The translations under genes and the position numbers were made by a program. From Symbiodinium natans (taxonomy: Eukaryota > Sar > Dinophyceae > Suessiales > Symbiodiniaceae), in the NCBI GenBank assembly GCA_905221605.1, contig CAJNDS010000100.1:62001-126000 (forward strand): 64,000 nucleotides of DNA. Reading direction: 5' to 3'. Under the pieces are notes generated by a model. The model ran no database searches and was not told the DNA's origin. It saw nothing but the letters and a program-made list of their open reading frames with translations. Numbering within the stretch: position 1 is the first letter of the stretch; the number at the start of each line of letters is the position of its first letter. Of the stretch, positions 52,201 through 58,999 are shown in pieces.

Positions 52201-54912
52201 TCTGGGATAGCTATGGTGCCGAACTGCAAGCATGACTTCCGGGATTACGTCCCACCTGTCCTCAGCAATCTTAGCTGGGGCTGCAGTTTCATTTTCGGGT
52301 TCGAAGACATAGTGAAAAGGGTGGTGCTCTTTGGAAAGCGTGACGTTCTTTTCCTCGATGTGTTGACATCCGAAGTAACGTCCAATCACCTCAGCGGGAT
52401 CCATGTCTATTACTGTTGCAATAGATTCCCAGCCTTTCTGGATGTTCTTCGTGGGTCCAGCGAGTTTAAAGTCGTCAACATAAATAACCATTAAGAGCTC
52501 CAAATCGGCGTTGTAAAACACGCTCTTCCATATGTCAGTGAGCACAGGCTCGAATCCCACCTTCTTGAGCTCAGTCTCGCAATGACGTTCCCATATCCCC
52601 CCTGAATCTGGGTGCCCATAAAGAGCCAACTTCAGGGGAACGACCGGGTCCTTCATAGACCTCCAGCCTTTTGGCCATCTATTGCGAGGGAGCCTTACCC
52701 AAGTTTCAACCCCAGTGAAGAGAGCCTGCGTATACGCCTGTCGTGCATCCGCTTGCTGAATCGAGAAGCCGGGCTGAGATCCAAAGACATCCAATATTTT
52801 GCCCGCCTCCATAGAAGCAGGACTGCTCGACATCTCTGCGAAGAGAGCATGATCAGAGTTCTCATCCAAGACCTTGTTGCCCTGAAACACTGACCGACCC
52901 TTGTAACGGCGGTTCGGGTCGTTCTCCTTCAACTCAGAACCTTTTAGAGTCCCGATTTCGAAGATCTTCCCGAAGTGCACTTTCTCATTGGTTTTTCGTG
53001 CTTCTGCCGCAACGGAGTCGTACTCTCTCACTCGTTTCTCTACCCAACAACCCTTATCAACAAGCTTCTTCCACTCTTTGTCGAGGGCAGCCTGCGCTTC
53101 GGGACTGGATTCAATCTCCTTCGCAGACAGGATCTTGGCCACGACCGCGTACATGTCCTGGGCAATCTCCAGGAGCTTAGACTCGTAGAGGGAACACATT
53201 TTCTTTCGGTGGTCTTCGGGTTTCCCATACAACACCGGCATTGCTGGAACGTGCTTTATCGCCTGGTTGTAGTCCTCGTCGACCTTGGCTTGCTTTGAAG
53301 CTTGATGTTCTGCAAGCGCTTTGTGTTTTTCTTCGACGGTCAGCTTGCTCCATACTTTAGCTTGAACGCCCGGAAGCGAGGAAAGGCCTTTTTGCTTGAT
53401 CAGTCTCTCCCCATCCCAGCGATAGCCATACGGAATGCCGATTCCGTCTTTTGTTTTGAACGATGGAGTTGCAGGTGCCAGTCTCTCTCGGACTGAGAAG
53501 GGTACATCATCTAGAGGATCATATCGTGCAGGATAGACGATGTCGTCCCATGCTGACCCCCCTGATGGCCGATCTCCTTCATCGAGTGGTCCCACTCCCC
53601 CTTCGAAATCTTCTTCTTCTTCTTGATGCGGGTTTCTTTCTTCAACGGCGTTGTGATGTTGATCATCGAGTTCGGGCGGCTTCTGGTTTCCCAGAGCTTC
53701 AAGATCCTGTGACAATGGGAACTGGAACTTCCCTTCCAGGAGTTCAAGCCTTTTGGCCCTGAAAGTCCTGAAGGCGTCATTCTCGATGGCCTCGTTGATT
53801 CCCTGCAAAGGAGCAACTAAGTACTCTTCCTTGAAGACGAAGCCAGGCTGGATATGATACCCGAGGAAAATTCCTTCAATACCCGTCCCCGCAAACTTTG
53901 ACCTTTTGGGCTGCTTCTGCTTGGGGTCGGCCCAGTACAAAATCTTAGCCCCAAAGGGAACAAGGACCCCTTGGAAGTCGCTCCCGAACCTTTGATTCCA
54001 TGGCACTAAACCGTTGTCAAGACGTTTACTAACGTTCAAAGAAATAGCGTGATGTTGGGATGCAAGTGGCCAGAACTGATCAGGTAAACCAGATTGTACC
54101 AAATTGGCACGCGTACCTTCCAAGATCGTTCGTATTTCACGCTCGATCACTGCTTTGTTCTGATCCACATACTCCCTGGATGTATTGTGCCTAGCTTGGA
54201 GTTGCTTAACCGCGTAGTCGAACTCATGAGCGTTGTCAGAGTAAACAACCTTAACATTATCATCGACCTCGAAAAAGTGCAGTAAATCTTCGTAACACTG
54301 CTCACCACTTTTGTTGTCGGCCGGGTAAACATAACGAAACTTCGTAAAGACATCCTTCACAACATGTGCTACAGTTTGTCCTTCGAATCCGTAGTCCTTG
54401 GCGTCTTTCGTGATGATGTGGTCGATGGTGATGTGGTCACCGAACCCCTTGCTGTGCACAGTGCTAGAACCTCCCTTTCTTCTGGCATGCGGAGCATACA
54501 TTTTGGCTCGTTGGCATACCGGACAGAAAGGGTTCTTTGGACGATGACTCAAAAGATGCTGCACGGATTCCGCTTCAGCTCTTAGAGACGCCTCGTCCTT
54601 CTTCGACTTTGGAATGTGGGCCTCAACGTCGCTATCGGGCACATCTTCACCGCCATCGGGCATGGTAAAGACAGTGATGGTCATGTCGGTACCCTCAGGT
54701 ACCTTCCCGTAGACGGCGTCGAGCTCGTCCATGTTGACCTTGTTCTCCAGCTGCTTCCACTCGCCATCTTTGTATCCCCAGGTGGAACGAATTCGATACT
54801 TGGGGTAGCGAGGTGCAGGTGTTCTGAAGGTCTTTGGGTTATGGGCAACCTTGACGTGGGGATCACCATTCACAGTAACCCATCCAGCCTTCAACAGTTG
54901 CTCTTTCTTCAT
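46285..54912 (-). CDS. pol: ORF2: copia Pol with long multi-enzyme C-terminal extension (2875 aa)
   Basis: Domains in order. Integrase: HLLSHRPKNPFCPVC (about 95-110, zinc-binding remnant), catalytic D164 (TIDHI), D226 (YSDNAHEF), E257 (VIEREIRTIL). Reverse transcriptase about 640-900 with YVDD at 811-814. RNase H about 1145-1345, from SDADFAGEYDSKSTTG (D1148) to ADVFTKPF. Then a 1530-residue extension: a 2OG-Fe(II) dioxygenase-like domain about 1400-1580 (H1493-S-D1495, GGELW, H1557, R1566); an SGNH-hydrolase-like domain about 1680-2010 (TD-S1784, SG-N1861-E, D1962-DF-H1965); a Tpt1/KptA-like domain about 2205-2420 (R2224, R2298 in IRAVTGHS, H2335 in VYHRTD, R2380); a zinc ribbon (C2537, C2540, C2551, C2554); and a Trp/Arg-rich tail. 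Typical copia Pol ends at RNase H. The frame is open without ATG to about 55103, overlapping ORF1 in the -1 frame, so a Gag-Pol fusion by frameshift is possible. The first two extension calls rest on catalytic-motif spacing. Confidence 0.9.
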   Translation of the reverse strand: MKKEQLLKAGWVTVNGDPHVKVAHNPKTFRTPAPRYPKYRIRSTWGYKDGEWKQLENKVNMDELDAVYGKVPEGTDMTITVFTMPDGGEDVPDSDVEAHIPKSKKDEASLRAEAESVQHLLSHRPKNPFCPVCQRAKMYAPHARRKGGSSTVHSKGFGDHITIDHIITKDAKDYGFEGQTVAHVVKDVFTKFRYVYPADNKSGEQCYEDLLHFFEVDDNVKVVYSDNAHEFDYAVKQLQARHNTSREYVDQNKAVIEREIRTILEGTRANLVQSGLPDQFWPLASQHHAISLNVSKRLDNGLVPWNQRFGSDFQGVLVPFGAKILYWADPKQKQPKRSKFAGTGIEGIFLGYHIQPGFVFKEEYLVAPLQGINEAIENDAFRTFRAKRLELLEGKFQFPLSQDLEALGNQKPPELDDQHHNAVEERNPHQEEEEDFEGGVGPLDEGDRPSGGSAWDDIVYPARYDPLDDVPFSVRERLAPATPSFKTKDGIGIPYGYRWDGERLIKQKGLSSLPGVQAKVWSKLTVEEKHKALAEHQASKQAKVDEDYNQAIKHVPAMPVLYGKPEDHRKKMCSLYESKLLEIAQDMYAVVAKILSAKEIESSPEAQAALDKEWKKLVDKGCWVEKRVREYDSVAAEARKTNEKVHFGKIFEIGTLKGSELKENDPNRRYKGRSVFQGNKVLDENSDHALFAEMSSSPASMEAGKILDVFGSQPGFSIQQADARQAYTQALFTGVETWVRLPRNRWPKGWRSMKDPVVPLKLALYGHPDSGGIWERHCETELKKVGFEPVLTDIWKSVFYNADLELLMVIYVDDFKLAGPTKNIQKGWESIATVIDMDPAEVIGRYFGCQHIEEKNVTLSKEHHPFHYVFEPENETAAPAKIAEDRWDVIPEVMLAVRHHSYPRKRLYMPTEEDVQMFPTIGPQRYTFQAADGVTEEHQDNMNIARDKCFKQWWTGTTYFDLAARGPEEFGLAVAAARKGKSVRNKAEAKKEVKQNKFVTLSRDQEDKPGSMTKPVTRITYDMKDFLHSCVDRYCELAKVDRSSLKSVSTPFHELRTATPIVNETEKTGRLQPIASKVLMKILFAARMARWDLLRATQSLASRVTKWSPDCDLALHRLVSYINSSIDLTMSGFIGDSIHDCRLWLFSDADFAGEYDSKSTTGCALFLVGPNTYYPINAFSKKQTSITMSSTESEVVSANQGVRAQGLPSLSLWYFLWRGKADREVGPRAEMKTTNSSVVARIDPELDEIRYGTTRPDGMSIADINGLHVQLPKCFQIRHLEDNQATITLLLSGRAGVLRHTDRTQKVSFGWLRQQYEEGHFRLLNVDTSEQVADVFTKPFTERTKWIHALKLIAHTYKSVDPQAGRNSVSKSVPAAPKSVCITTEQLEHVAKLLRRADRYDFEDFEQVAEMMYDNLRMSSSRLRSVVRSGTELAPKYFVFGLWTHGGCFGLTKRTGQMSQLCRYINGFIRKHAPKHFTWTSFVINFMGRAGVHSDKFNLRGSQNWSFGFGPYQGGELWVEDPDQRMDAFTDKDGKTWFGRNLQTCRKPVLLNPHLRHAVQPFTGNRHSLIAYSSGGWTKLGDDDKQLLQDTDFRTPRAQLKHACVCSCASPHDEGGKSPKTTPETVASVLRASIGNAQTYTTCTSASVEPAVPTLSVLAGSLQVVSSIEALGTMSRLVAHGAGYSCDTGMEGRPLALQGHLNMLVNAGLSVEYLQLQAGKEYDALLKSYEVFPPQTIASLSLNDPEIPTPNLLKLARISNEGLSKLQPTERLRRSRFLLVVTDSVTSLGRQNTKGQWKFSIPEEEIFMAALTLRYTSDKLHMCWGKTLSWLTWQVQEEIQAIRAKYGSECEIDVIVWWSGNEVAGRRGCIPTRLAPGAAYSTSQTSAEDVARKVRRCADALATLAGEPHIGFVRIVGNVDHETYNLHPAYNEFISKMFDEFTSRGLQVQNATSQAMKLSYYDDFHLWDTPENRKQIQDYIYTTALLGDLEREASRYADVLDRLGDLFPYVEVEGGYRMDSAAGREALRLYKEVVESGRKDLKVHKIKAPVPVKISKEDTWWEVPDANTAHEPVAAPAQQDKTIARSEVEYPVVSDVSEIDEVKGEVVQAESEKAEYLPLNEVVLADDGDYRPPLASDGRATSAATRKGKSSGQSEDVYAREMYQDASKTHGGEESLEQDLPMTGYWYNGELHDLEPLPSADLRKYEQRVNFRHGDLKLLSLLLRGHQNDWYGLDFDIAMWTDVDKLLDRFNEATRRKWGVRQLLQVTAQDKKRRFEILGIRHEISSSLNLSLFPVRIRAVTGHSEKVMRIESDEFLARRFLTDENLDVAPQVVYHRTDAKSVELILKSGIKVAGGRKGGRAHAYFSPTTLKDEKYTSGLRSTQPFQIAVNLHEALRDGLVFFENSTRGILTRAVVGPQYILSCVDTNTNKVIYAKAGEAQPAATREGEPDTVEQASSSSTVKALASRAVPEDQPKRVKGTVGAFIEAKKARIEAAALESIEEQDEESVDDQTQPAQEVSDTEEAESDSEAPYGSYPCSACQRIVLLGQRFCMTCGENQFPESNKASRQYSSFQQNRRTTLLKLTYNARNDDLLGHLRGIAEKFSKQRGSVSLDALIIRDAKDKFQRARKLKFDSIADRLERDATFFLQMMRNGITVQDACRMDLLVKAVLPDPGRTEEQRLLQAGSNYLSGASRKGMPGKLVYYGDAPMDGLKSAGLIDQFSENPIGMAYGGAFIGFSFYADIATRLSGARTIYSFNGIVEIKHDTPEGMIAELQMLAAECIHSAEEQERITAYHAAKNRETAQQRTEAATTTRPSTQSASSRDTAVREAPWHQGQEQWWSDREWREWREWREPTSQGWGSSRWSSQRGSQWWSR
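47490..48300 (-). other. Tpt1/KptA-like RNA 2'-phosphotransferase domain in ORF2
   Basis: Residues about 2205-2475. The N-terminal winged-helix-like part has LKLLSLLLRGHQNDW and a VD.LL...W...LL.V...DKK.RFEI pattern, as in Tpt1 (VDDLL ... V..DKKRF.L). Then IRAVTGHS (Tpt1: IRA.QGHS), VYHRTD...SVELILKSGI (Tpt1: .YHGT....I...GL), RAHAYFSP (Tpt1: HVHLS), and SGLRSTQPFQIAVNLHEAL followed by GLVFFENSTRGILT (Tpt1: G.R....V...VD...M..DG..FY.S.NGV.LT). The family's catalytic set is Arg-His-Arg-Arg. Three Arg positions are present, but the LRH is replaced by LRGH, so activity is uncertain. Confidence 0.78.
48880..49880 (-). other. SGNH/GDSL-hydrolase-like domain in ORF2
   Basis: Residues about 1678-2010. 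Block I is FLLVVTDSV (Ser1784 as nucleophile candidate), block III IDVIVWWSGNEV (Gly1860, Asn1861), block V YYDDFHLWDTPENRKQI (Asp1962, His1965), with hydrophobic strands before each block. The order and spacing fit the SGNH fold (esterase/acetylhydrolase type). The classic GDS is TDS here. Confidence 0.6.
50170..50720 (-). other. 2-oxoglutarate/Fe(II) dioxygenase-like domain in ORF2
   Basis: Residues about 1398-1580. GVHSDKFN supplies HxD (H1493, D1495), followed by YQGGELWVED, then NPHLRHAVQPFTGNRHSLIA with distal His1557 and 2OG-binding Arg1566 nine residues later. This H-x-D ... GG.LW ... H.V.P..G.R.SL pattern is that of 2OG-Fe(II) oxygenases, including the TET/JBP-type branch. Substrate cannot be read from the sequence. 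Confidence 0.65.
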
Positions 54913-55103
54913 GCCTTCAAGAGGGGGATCCTTGGTTAGGATCTCTGCCAGCCATGGTGGATGATCTCCCTCGTCCGCCGCAGGTACCGGGACTACACCG
55001 TCTGGAGCTCCTGGAAGTGGTCCGGCTGCTGCGGCATGCCCTTTCGGGCAGCTTATGCGTGAAAATCCTGCTGCAAGGAGCAGGTAGGCGCCATTCGTTC
55101 ACC
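54913..55103 (-). promoter_or_regulatory. ORF1/ORF2 junction with overlap and hairpin
   Basis: The ORF1 frame ends with TAA at 55053-55055. The ORF2 frame (-1 relative to ORF1) is open from just below a TGA near 55105, giving about 50 nt overlap and about 60 codons before the first ATG. The sequence GATTTTCACGCATAA followed directly by GCTGCCCGAAAGGGCA (hairpin 55037-55050, with an outer GCTGC/GCAGC pairing) is suggestive of recoding: -1 slip on the TTTT run or reinitiation. The slippery heptamer is not canonical. Confidence 0.4.
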
Positions 55104-58100
55104 TTCATCGCGATGCGCTACAGCAGCTGGGTGTCCGGAATCATTCCCAATACTGCTGAACACTGGAACATTCCCCCGTAGCGTGCAAGTGAGCTTCTGG
55201 CCATCGGGCTTCACGAAGTACGGAACTTGCCCTGGAGGCCAGTAAAAACCGTACCCTTGCTGCATGCACTTCTTCCCCACAGAGCAAACCGGTGGGGTAT
55301 CCGGGAGTTCCACGAATTCCAGGCTGCCATTCATTGACGGAACCTCGACTTCTGTCCTGGACGATGCCTCCACGATGCCATTGGCCGTGTGAAGGTTGAC
55401 TGGCGTTGCGTCGACTTTTCTACCGACTCCTTCGAAACACTTTCTCAAGTCCGAAGAGCTGATAAGGTCCTCTTCACTTCCCGTATCGGCAATGATGTCC
55501 AAGTTCTGAAGTTCCTTGCGCGCTGGAGCGGCAGTTCCTGACATCATATTTCCTGCTGCACAATGCCGGCAAGCGAAATCAGGCTTGCAGCAGCGATGCT
55601 TGCATTTTGTCTTTTCACCATGGAGTTCCGAGTACACTGAGGCCTCAAGATTTTGTGCGTTGATGACTGCACACTGAAGATCACCAGGGTCGGACATAGG
55701 GCAATCAGCATTGGTTTTGAATCTTGCCACACATTTGCGCTTATGGGGAACAAATTTCCAACCATCTCCGACGCTTTCAACTGGGTGTATCTCAGGGTGC
55801 CTTTCAAAACACACACTCATGTCTTTAGGCTTCAGCTTGAAACTCGTAACGCCCGTCCAATTGGGCAGAGGTGCTTGCTTGTCGCACGTTTTCCAATTGT
55901 ACTGTAACGTTCGCTCTTCGCCGGTTTTCAGCTTCATGGTGATGCTCGCAACAGACTTGATTCTCCATGCTGGAACGGGGCAGCTTTGGGGAATATAATA
56001 GTTGTTTCTCAGAACAACATGTTCCCTAGACAGCGTGAGTGACTTCTCATCAAGACGCCATGTGTCTGCATGCCTACCATCCGGCTCACCCTTTCGGGCG
56101 GCTAAGGCGTACACGCAACAGGCAGCTGCTTTAGCTTCTGTCCTCTTCTTCCGGCTCGGCCTTCGCTTAGCCGGGGAGGGTGCACGTGCCTTAGCCTTGG
56201 CCGGGACAGAGGGCGATGCGGACTTGTCCTTGTGCAAGAACTTGCATTTGTCCCCATTCCTGCAAGTACCCTTGGCATAAAATACGCATGGGATATTGGA
56301 GGTATCTTTGCTGTTGCTCTTCTCTCTCTCGCGAGAACCTGACTTAGGCCGGTTGGGAGATCTCTCCCTTGAGGATGCTTTGGGGTCTTTCGTGTGTTCA
56401 TACTTGCAACGCTCCCCAAACTTACACTTACCCTTCTGAAACAACATGCAAACCTGCCTACCCTGACGTCCTCTGGATGGCTGTCGTCGCTCCGAGGGAG
56501 CGGGCGCCGACGGCTTCGCAGGGGTAGGAGGGGCAGGTGCACCATACTTTGCGCCATGGGCCTTAGCAATCTTGTCCCTGTTCTTCCTAATTCGTTCTCG
56601 TGTGAGGAGATTCTTGATGCTTTCCATGAGGAACTTGTAGGTGTGCTCAGGGGTCCCCTCACGAGCCCGATCGTAAATGTCGAGATCATACTTCAAACGA
56701 TGGGACTTGCGAAGCTCACGAAGGAATATGTCTCGCAAAGTGGTTTCGTCTGGAGGATGCGACAGTCCAGCAATCACTGAATCCCAGTTATGCACGAAGG
56801 TAGCGAGGTCATCATTGATCAGTGCCACTTTCAAGAGGTCTTCGACCGAGTAGAGGGAGCCAACTTCTTCGTTGGTTTTAAAGTAGGCTTCAAACATTAA
56901 CAGCACTTGCCTACCTCTCACTGCTCTACCACAGGTGGCCTCCGTCTCCTTGTAGTTGAGTATTTGTCTCGCAAGCTCGCCCTTCGCCACCCTAGACAAT
57001 GCTGCAAGGATTTTGGTGTCTAGCGTGAGGAATTTCCCTACATCGTTGAGGCTATCTAGTGACGCACCCTTTGCGTACACCTGCTGAATCCACGCAAATG
57101 CTTCATCAGGGTGATCAGATGCTGCTCGAACAGCCTCACGCACTGCCGTCTTCCACGATCTGTACGTCTCCGCTGAGGGAAAATCCGGAAGTTTCACTGT
57201 CTCGGCTTCCTTAGTCTTAGGTTTCGTCTCATCCTTGGTAGCAAAGTCCTTGAGCGCTTTTGCAATCGCTTCATGCACTTCATTAGGGGCTTGCGAAACA
57301 GGAGTAGATGCCCCCAGATTAAACCTCTGGGGCCGTCTCTCAAAGAGACCCTTCATGCTCTCTGGAATCTGCAACGGATTTGGCAAATCAGCATGCGTGA
57401 CATGTGCATTACCGCATGCGGCACCCCCTTGCGGGGGGCTTGCTTCGGCAGTGTTCAAACCCGGTGGAGGTGCTGAGGCCATGGGAACAGCCTGCTGGTG
57501 CTCGGCACCACCTTTCGGCAGGCTAGATGACGCTGTAGCGGTTGCCTTAGCCTCATCAAGTTCAACCATCAAACGCTGGTTCGACTCAGCCAACTCCTGG
57601 ATCAAGACATCACATGCACTCTCTTCTTCATGCATGGCATATGTGAACATGTTCTCTTCATACTGCATTTGCTCTCTAAATTCGTTGCCTAAGAATTCCA
57701 GCTGGGTTTCCCTGTTTTGATCGTACACAACCCTGAGGTTAGCAAGGGAAAATTCACTTTGTTCGAGATGGGTCCTGAGGCGAGTTTCCGATTCGAGAAC
57801 CATGTTACCTCGTGCCTCAAGCTCGAGATTGTGCATCCTGAGTGTGTGTGCGTCCTGTGCGGCTTGGTCAAGCTCCGCCGTTCGACCTCTTAGTGCTGCC
57901 TTGGTCTCCAGTAGTTGTTGTTGTAGCTCACGAACCACAAAGTCCATGCGGTCACTGATGACTTCAATCCGTGCACGATGTTGGGCATCAGCGTGTTGCT
58001 CGAGTTCTCCCATTTCTGCACGGGCCTGCCTTGTAGCCATGTCCAGGATTTCCGCATGTCTGCGTTCGGCTTCGATACGAACTCGCTCTGCATCCTCGTT

Positions 58101-58223
58101 TTGTTGCACGATGATCAGCTGCTGCTGTACCCGGTACTGGTTGAACTGTTGGTAGTTGGTTGTTGCAGACTGATCATGTTGCGCATTGGGATCAATGGTC
58201 CCATCTTGCAGCTGCAGAGCCAT
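55053..58223 (-). CDS. gag: ORF1: copia Gag plus aspartic protease (1056 aa)
   Basis: The ATG at 58223 lies 26 bp after the 5' LTR. N-terminal about 260 residues: Gln/Glu-rich with heptad-like coiled coil (AERVRIEAERRHAEILDMA). Residues about 350-560: a Gag-like helical region (LPDFPSAETYRSWKTAVREA ...). Two zinc fingers, C592-x7-C-x5-C-x3-H610 and C646-x7-C-x5-C-x3-H664, are CCCH type, whereas most copia Gags carry a CCHC knuckle. A Cys/His-rich region (about 700-890) follows. The protease begins at ADTGSEEDL (D913) and runs to the end. It is a structural capsid protein with its own protease, upstream of and partly overlapping the ORF2 frame. Intact, no frameshifts. Confidence 0.92.
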   Translation of the reverse strand: MALQLQDGTIDPNAQHDQSATTNYQQFNQYRVQQQLIIVQQNEDAERVRIEAERRHAEILDMATRQARAEMGELEQHADAQHRARIEVISDRMDFVVRELQQQLLETKAALRGRTAELDQAAQDAHTLRMHNLELEARGNMVLESETRLRTHLEQSEFSLANLRVVYDQNRETQLEFLGNEFREQMQYEENMFTYAMHEEESACDVLIQELAESNQRLMVELDEAKATATASSSLPKGGAEHQQAVPMASAPPPGLNTAEASPPQGGAACGNAHVTHADLPNPLQIPESMKGLFERRPQRFNLGASTPVSQAPNEVHEAIAKALKDFATKDETKPKTKEAETVKLPDFPSAETYRSWKTAVREAVRAASDHPDEAFAWIQQVYAKGASLDSLNDVGKFLTLDTKILAALSRVAKGELARQILNYKETEATCGRAVRGRQVLLMFEAYFKTNEEVGSLYSVEDLLKVALINDDLATFVHNWDSVIAGLSHPPDETTLRDIFLRELRKSHRLKYDLDIYDRAREGTPEHTYKFLMESIKNLLTRERIRKNRDKIAKAHGAKYGAPAPPTPAKPSAPAPSERRQPSRGRQGRQVCMLFQKGKCKFGERCKYEHTKDPKASSRERSPNRPKSGSREREKSNSKDTSNIPCVFYAKGTCRNGDKCKFLHKDKSASPSVPAKAKARAPSPAKRRPSRKKRTEAKAAACCVYALAARKGEPDGRHADTWRLDEKSLTLSREHVVLRNNYYIPQSCPVPAWRIKSVASITMKLKTGEERTLQYNWKTCDKQAPLPNWTGVTSFKLKPKDMSVCFERHPEIHPVESVGDGWKFVPHKRKCVARFKTNADCPMSDPGDLQCAVINAQNLEASVYSELHGEKTKCKHRCCKPDFACRHCAAGNMMSGTAAPARKELQNLDIIADTGSEEDLISSSDLRKCFEGVGRKVDATPVNLHTANGIVEASSRTEVEVPSMNGSLEFVELPDTPPVCSVGKKCMQQGYGFYWPPGQVPYFVKPDGQKLTCTLRGNVPVFSSIGNDSGHPAAVAHRDEGERMAPTCSLQQDFHA

Positions 58224-58249
58224 CGTGTGAGACTCTACGGCTGATAACC
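58224..58249 (-). promoter_or_regulatory. Primer binding site and short leader
   Basis: The 5' LTR ends ...ACTTCA and the next bases on minus are GGTTATCAGCCG. This resembles the plant copia PBS (TGGTATCAGAGC, initiator Met tRNA) with one extra base. The leader before the Gag ATG is only 26 bp, unusually short. Confidence 0.5.
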
Positions 58250-58392
58250 TGAAGTTTTCAGGTCAGCACATGAGGGAACATATAAACCGTTAAGTACGCC
58301 TCTTTTTATCGGCAACTTGAGCCACAGTCAAGGGTAAAGCGATAGTATGCACAGCTCGCAAAAGGAGTGTAATTCCTCCATGAAAAACTACA
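58250..58392 (-). repeat. 5' LTR (143 bp)
   Basis: Identical to 45995-46137 by eye. It holds TTTATAT near its end in element sense as a possible core promoter and the spliced-leader-like TGGCTCAAG at 58316-58324. Confidence 0.93.
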
Positions 58393-58397
58393 TATCC
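58393..58397. repeat. Target site duplication, right copy (TATCC)
   Basis: Directly abuts the right LTR and matches 45990-45994. Confidence 0.9.
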
Positions 58398-58674
58398 TAA
58401 AGGCCGCAGCACTGTTACCTCTATCGGTACTGTATCAATACGACTCTTAGCACAGCCAAAGGAGCATGCGGCACAAGCCCGAGATTGGCGCCGCACACCT
58501 CTGCAAGCAGGCAACATCAAGTCAAGAAGTCTTACATTGCGGGGGGATTGAGTTTTGGGGGTTAGTGTGCTGTTTGTGTCAGGGTCAAAGCCCCTAAATG
58601 GTTTTTGGTTTACAGCCGGGTTTATGGCCTGGGGTGGTAGACAGTGCACAGCTAACAAAAGCACGCGTGAAACA

Positions 58675-58999
58675 ATGGCGACCGGCACTGCTGCTGAACG
58701 TCAACCTGGTAAGTCGCCACATCCCTTCGCCTCTGAGACCTGAACTTGAGACCCAAAAAAACCAACAGATTCAGGGAGTTCACAAAACCCTAGCTTAGTT
58801 CATCTCAAACTGTTTATGCGGTGCTGATTCTGTGTATTCCTTTGTCAGCGGGGATTTGGGGCACTCTTTTGTTACCCAAGCCCACCTGGTCTATGAGCGG
58901 AATGGAGGGGTCCGCGTGTGTCCACAGATGGAAAAAGTGGATATGGGCGGCCCGGTTCATGTCCTGATGGAGGGAAGGCTTGTAACGAGCACCCTCTAA
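58675..58999 (+). CDS. Candidate two-exon gene end, unknown protein
   Basis: Exon 58675-58708: ATG GCG ACC ... (MATGTAAERQP) ending at a strong donor CCTG|GTAAGT. Acceptor TTCCTTTGTCAG|CGGGG at 58849 after a 140-bp intron. In exon 2 the most protein-like frame (VTQAHLVYERNGGVRVCPQM ... VHVLMEGRLVTSTL, TAA at 58997) is not in phase with exon 1. The in-phase frame (GIWGTLLLPKPTWSMSGME ...) stops at 58967. So one exon or an unseen middle exon is wrong. The minus strand is also open. Confidence 0.3.

Larger units (their letters stand above)
46188..57520 (-). repeat. Eleven dispersed hairpins with covarying stems, nine with GNRA-type loops
   Basis: On the element's sense (minus) strand each copy is a 3-5 bp stem with a four-base loop, preceded by AGC or GCC and often followed by GTRAG. 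Stem/loop/stem: 46188-46201 CACCC GAAA GGGTG; 46824-46837 TTCCC GAAA GGGAA; 47571-47584 CACCC GAGA GGGTG; 48468-48481 TACCC GAAA GGGTA; 49194-49207 CACCC TAGC GGGTG; 49597-49610 CAACC GAAA GGTTG; 51973-51984 GCCC GAAA GGGT; 55037-55050 TGCCC GAAA GGGCA; 56087-56100 CGCCC GAAA GGGTG; 57424-57437 CCCCC GCAA GGGGG; 57509-57520 TGCC GAAA GGTG. Stem changes are mostly compensatory or G.U. Most copies lie inside ORFs, encoding TRKG, ARKG, TREG or similar. Confidence 0.8.
45995..58392 (-). mobile_element. Complete Ty1/copia LTR retrotransposon (12.4 kb)
   Basis: Read on minus: 5' LTR (58250-58392), about 26-bp leader, ORF1 Gag-protease, ORF2 integrase-RT-RNase H plus a long extension, polypurine tract, 3' LTR (45995-46137). 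The integrase-before-RT order and the YVDD and ADVFTKPF motifs place it in Ty1/copia (Pseudoviridae-like). LTRs are identical by eye over 143 bp, ORFs are intact and the TSD is perfect, so insertion is recent and the element may be active. At 12.4 kb with 143-bp LTRs it is far larger than a typical 5-kb copia; the excess is the ORF2 C-terminal extension. It sits in front of a candidate plus-strand exon at 58675. Confidence 0.95.

Noticed and set aside
47095..54939. Plus-strand ORFs inside the retrotransposon (for example 191 aa at 47786, 221 aa at 51829, 189 aa at 49160)
   Set aside because: Antisense shadows of ORF2; they lack any motif while the minus frame has full domains.
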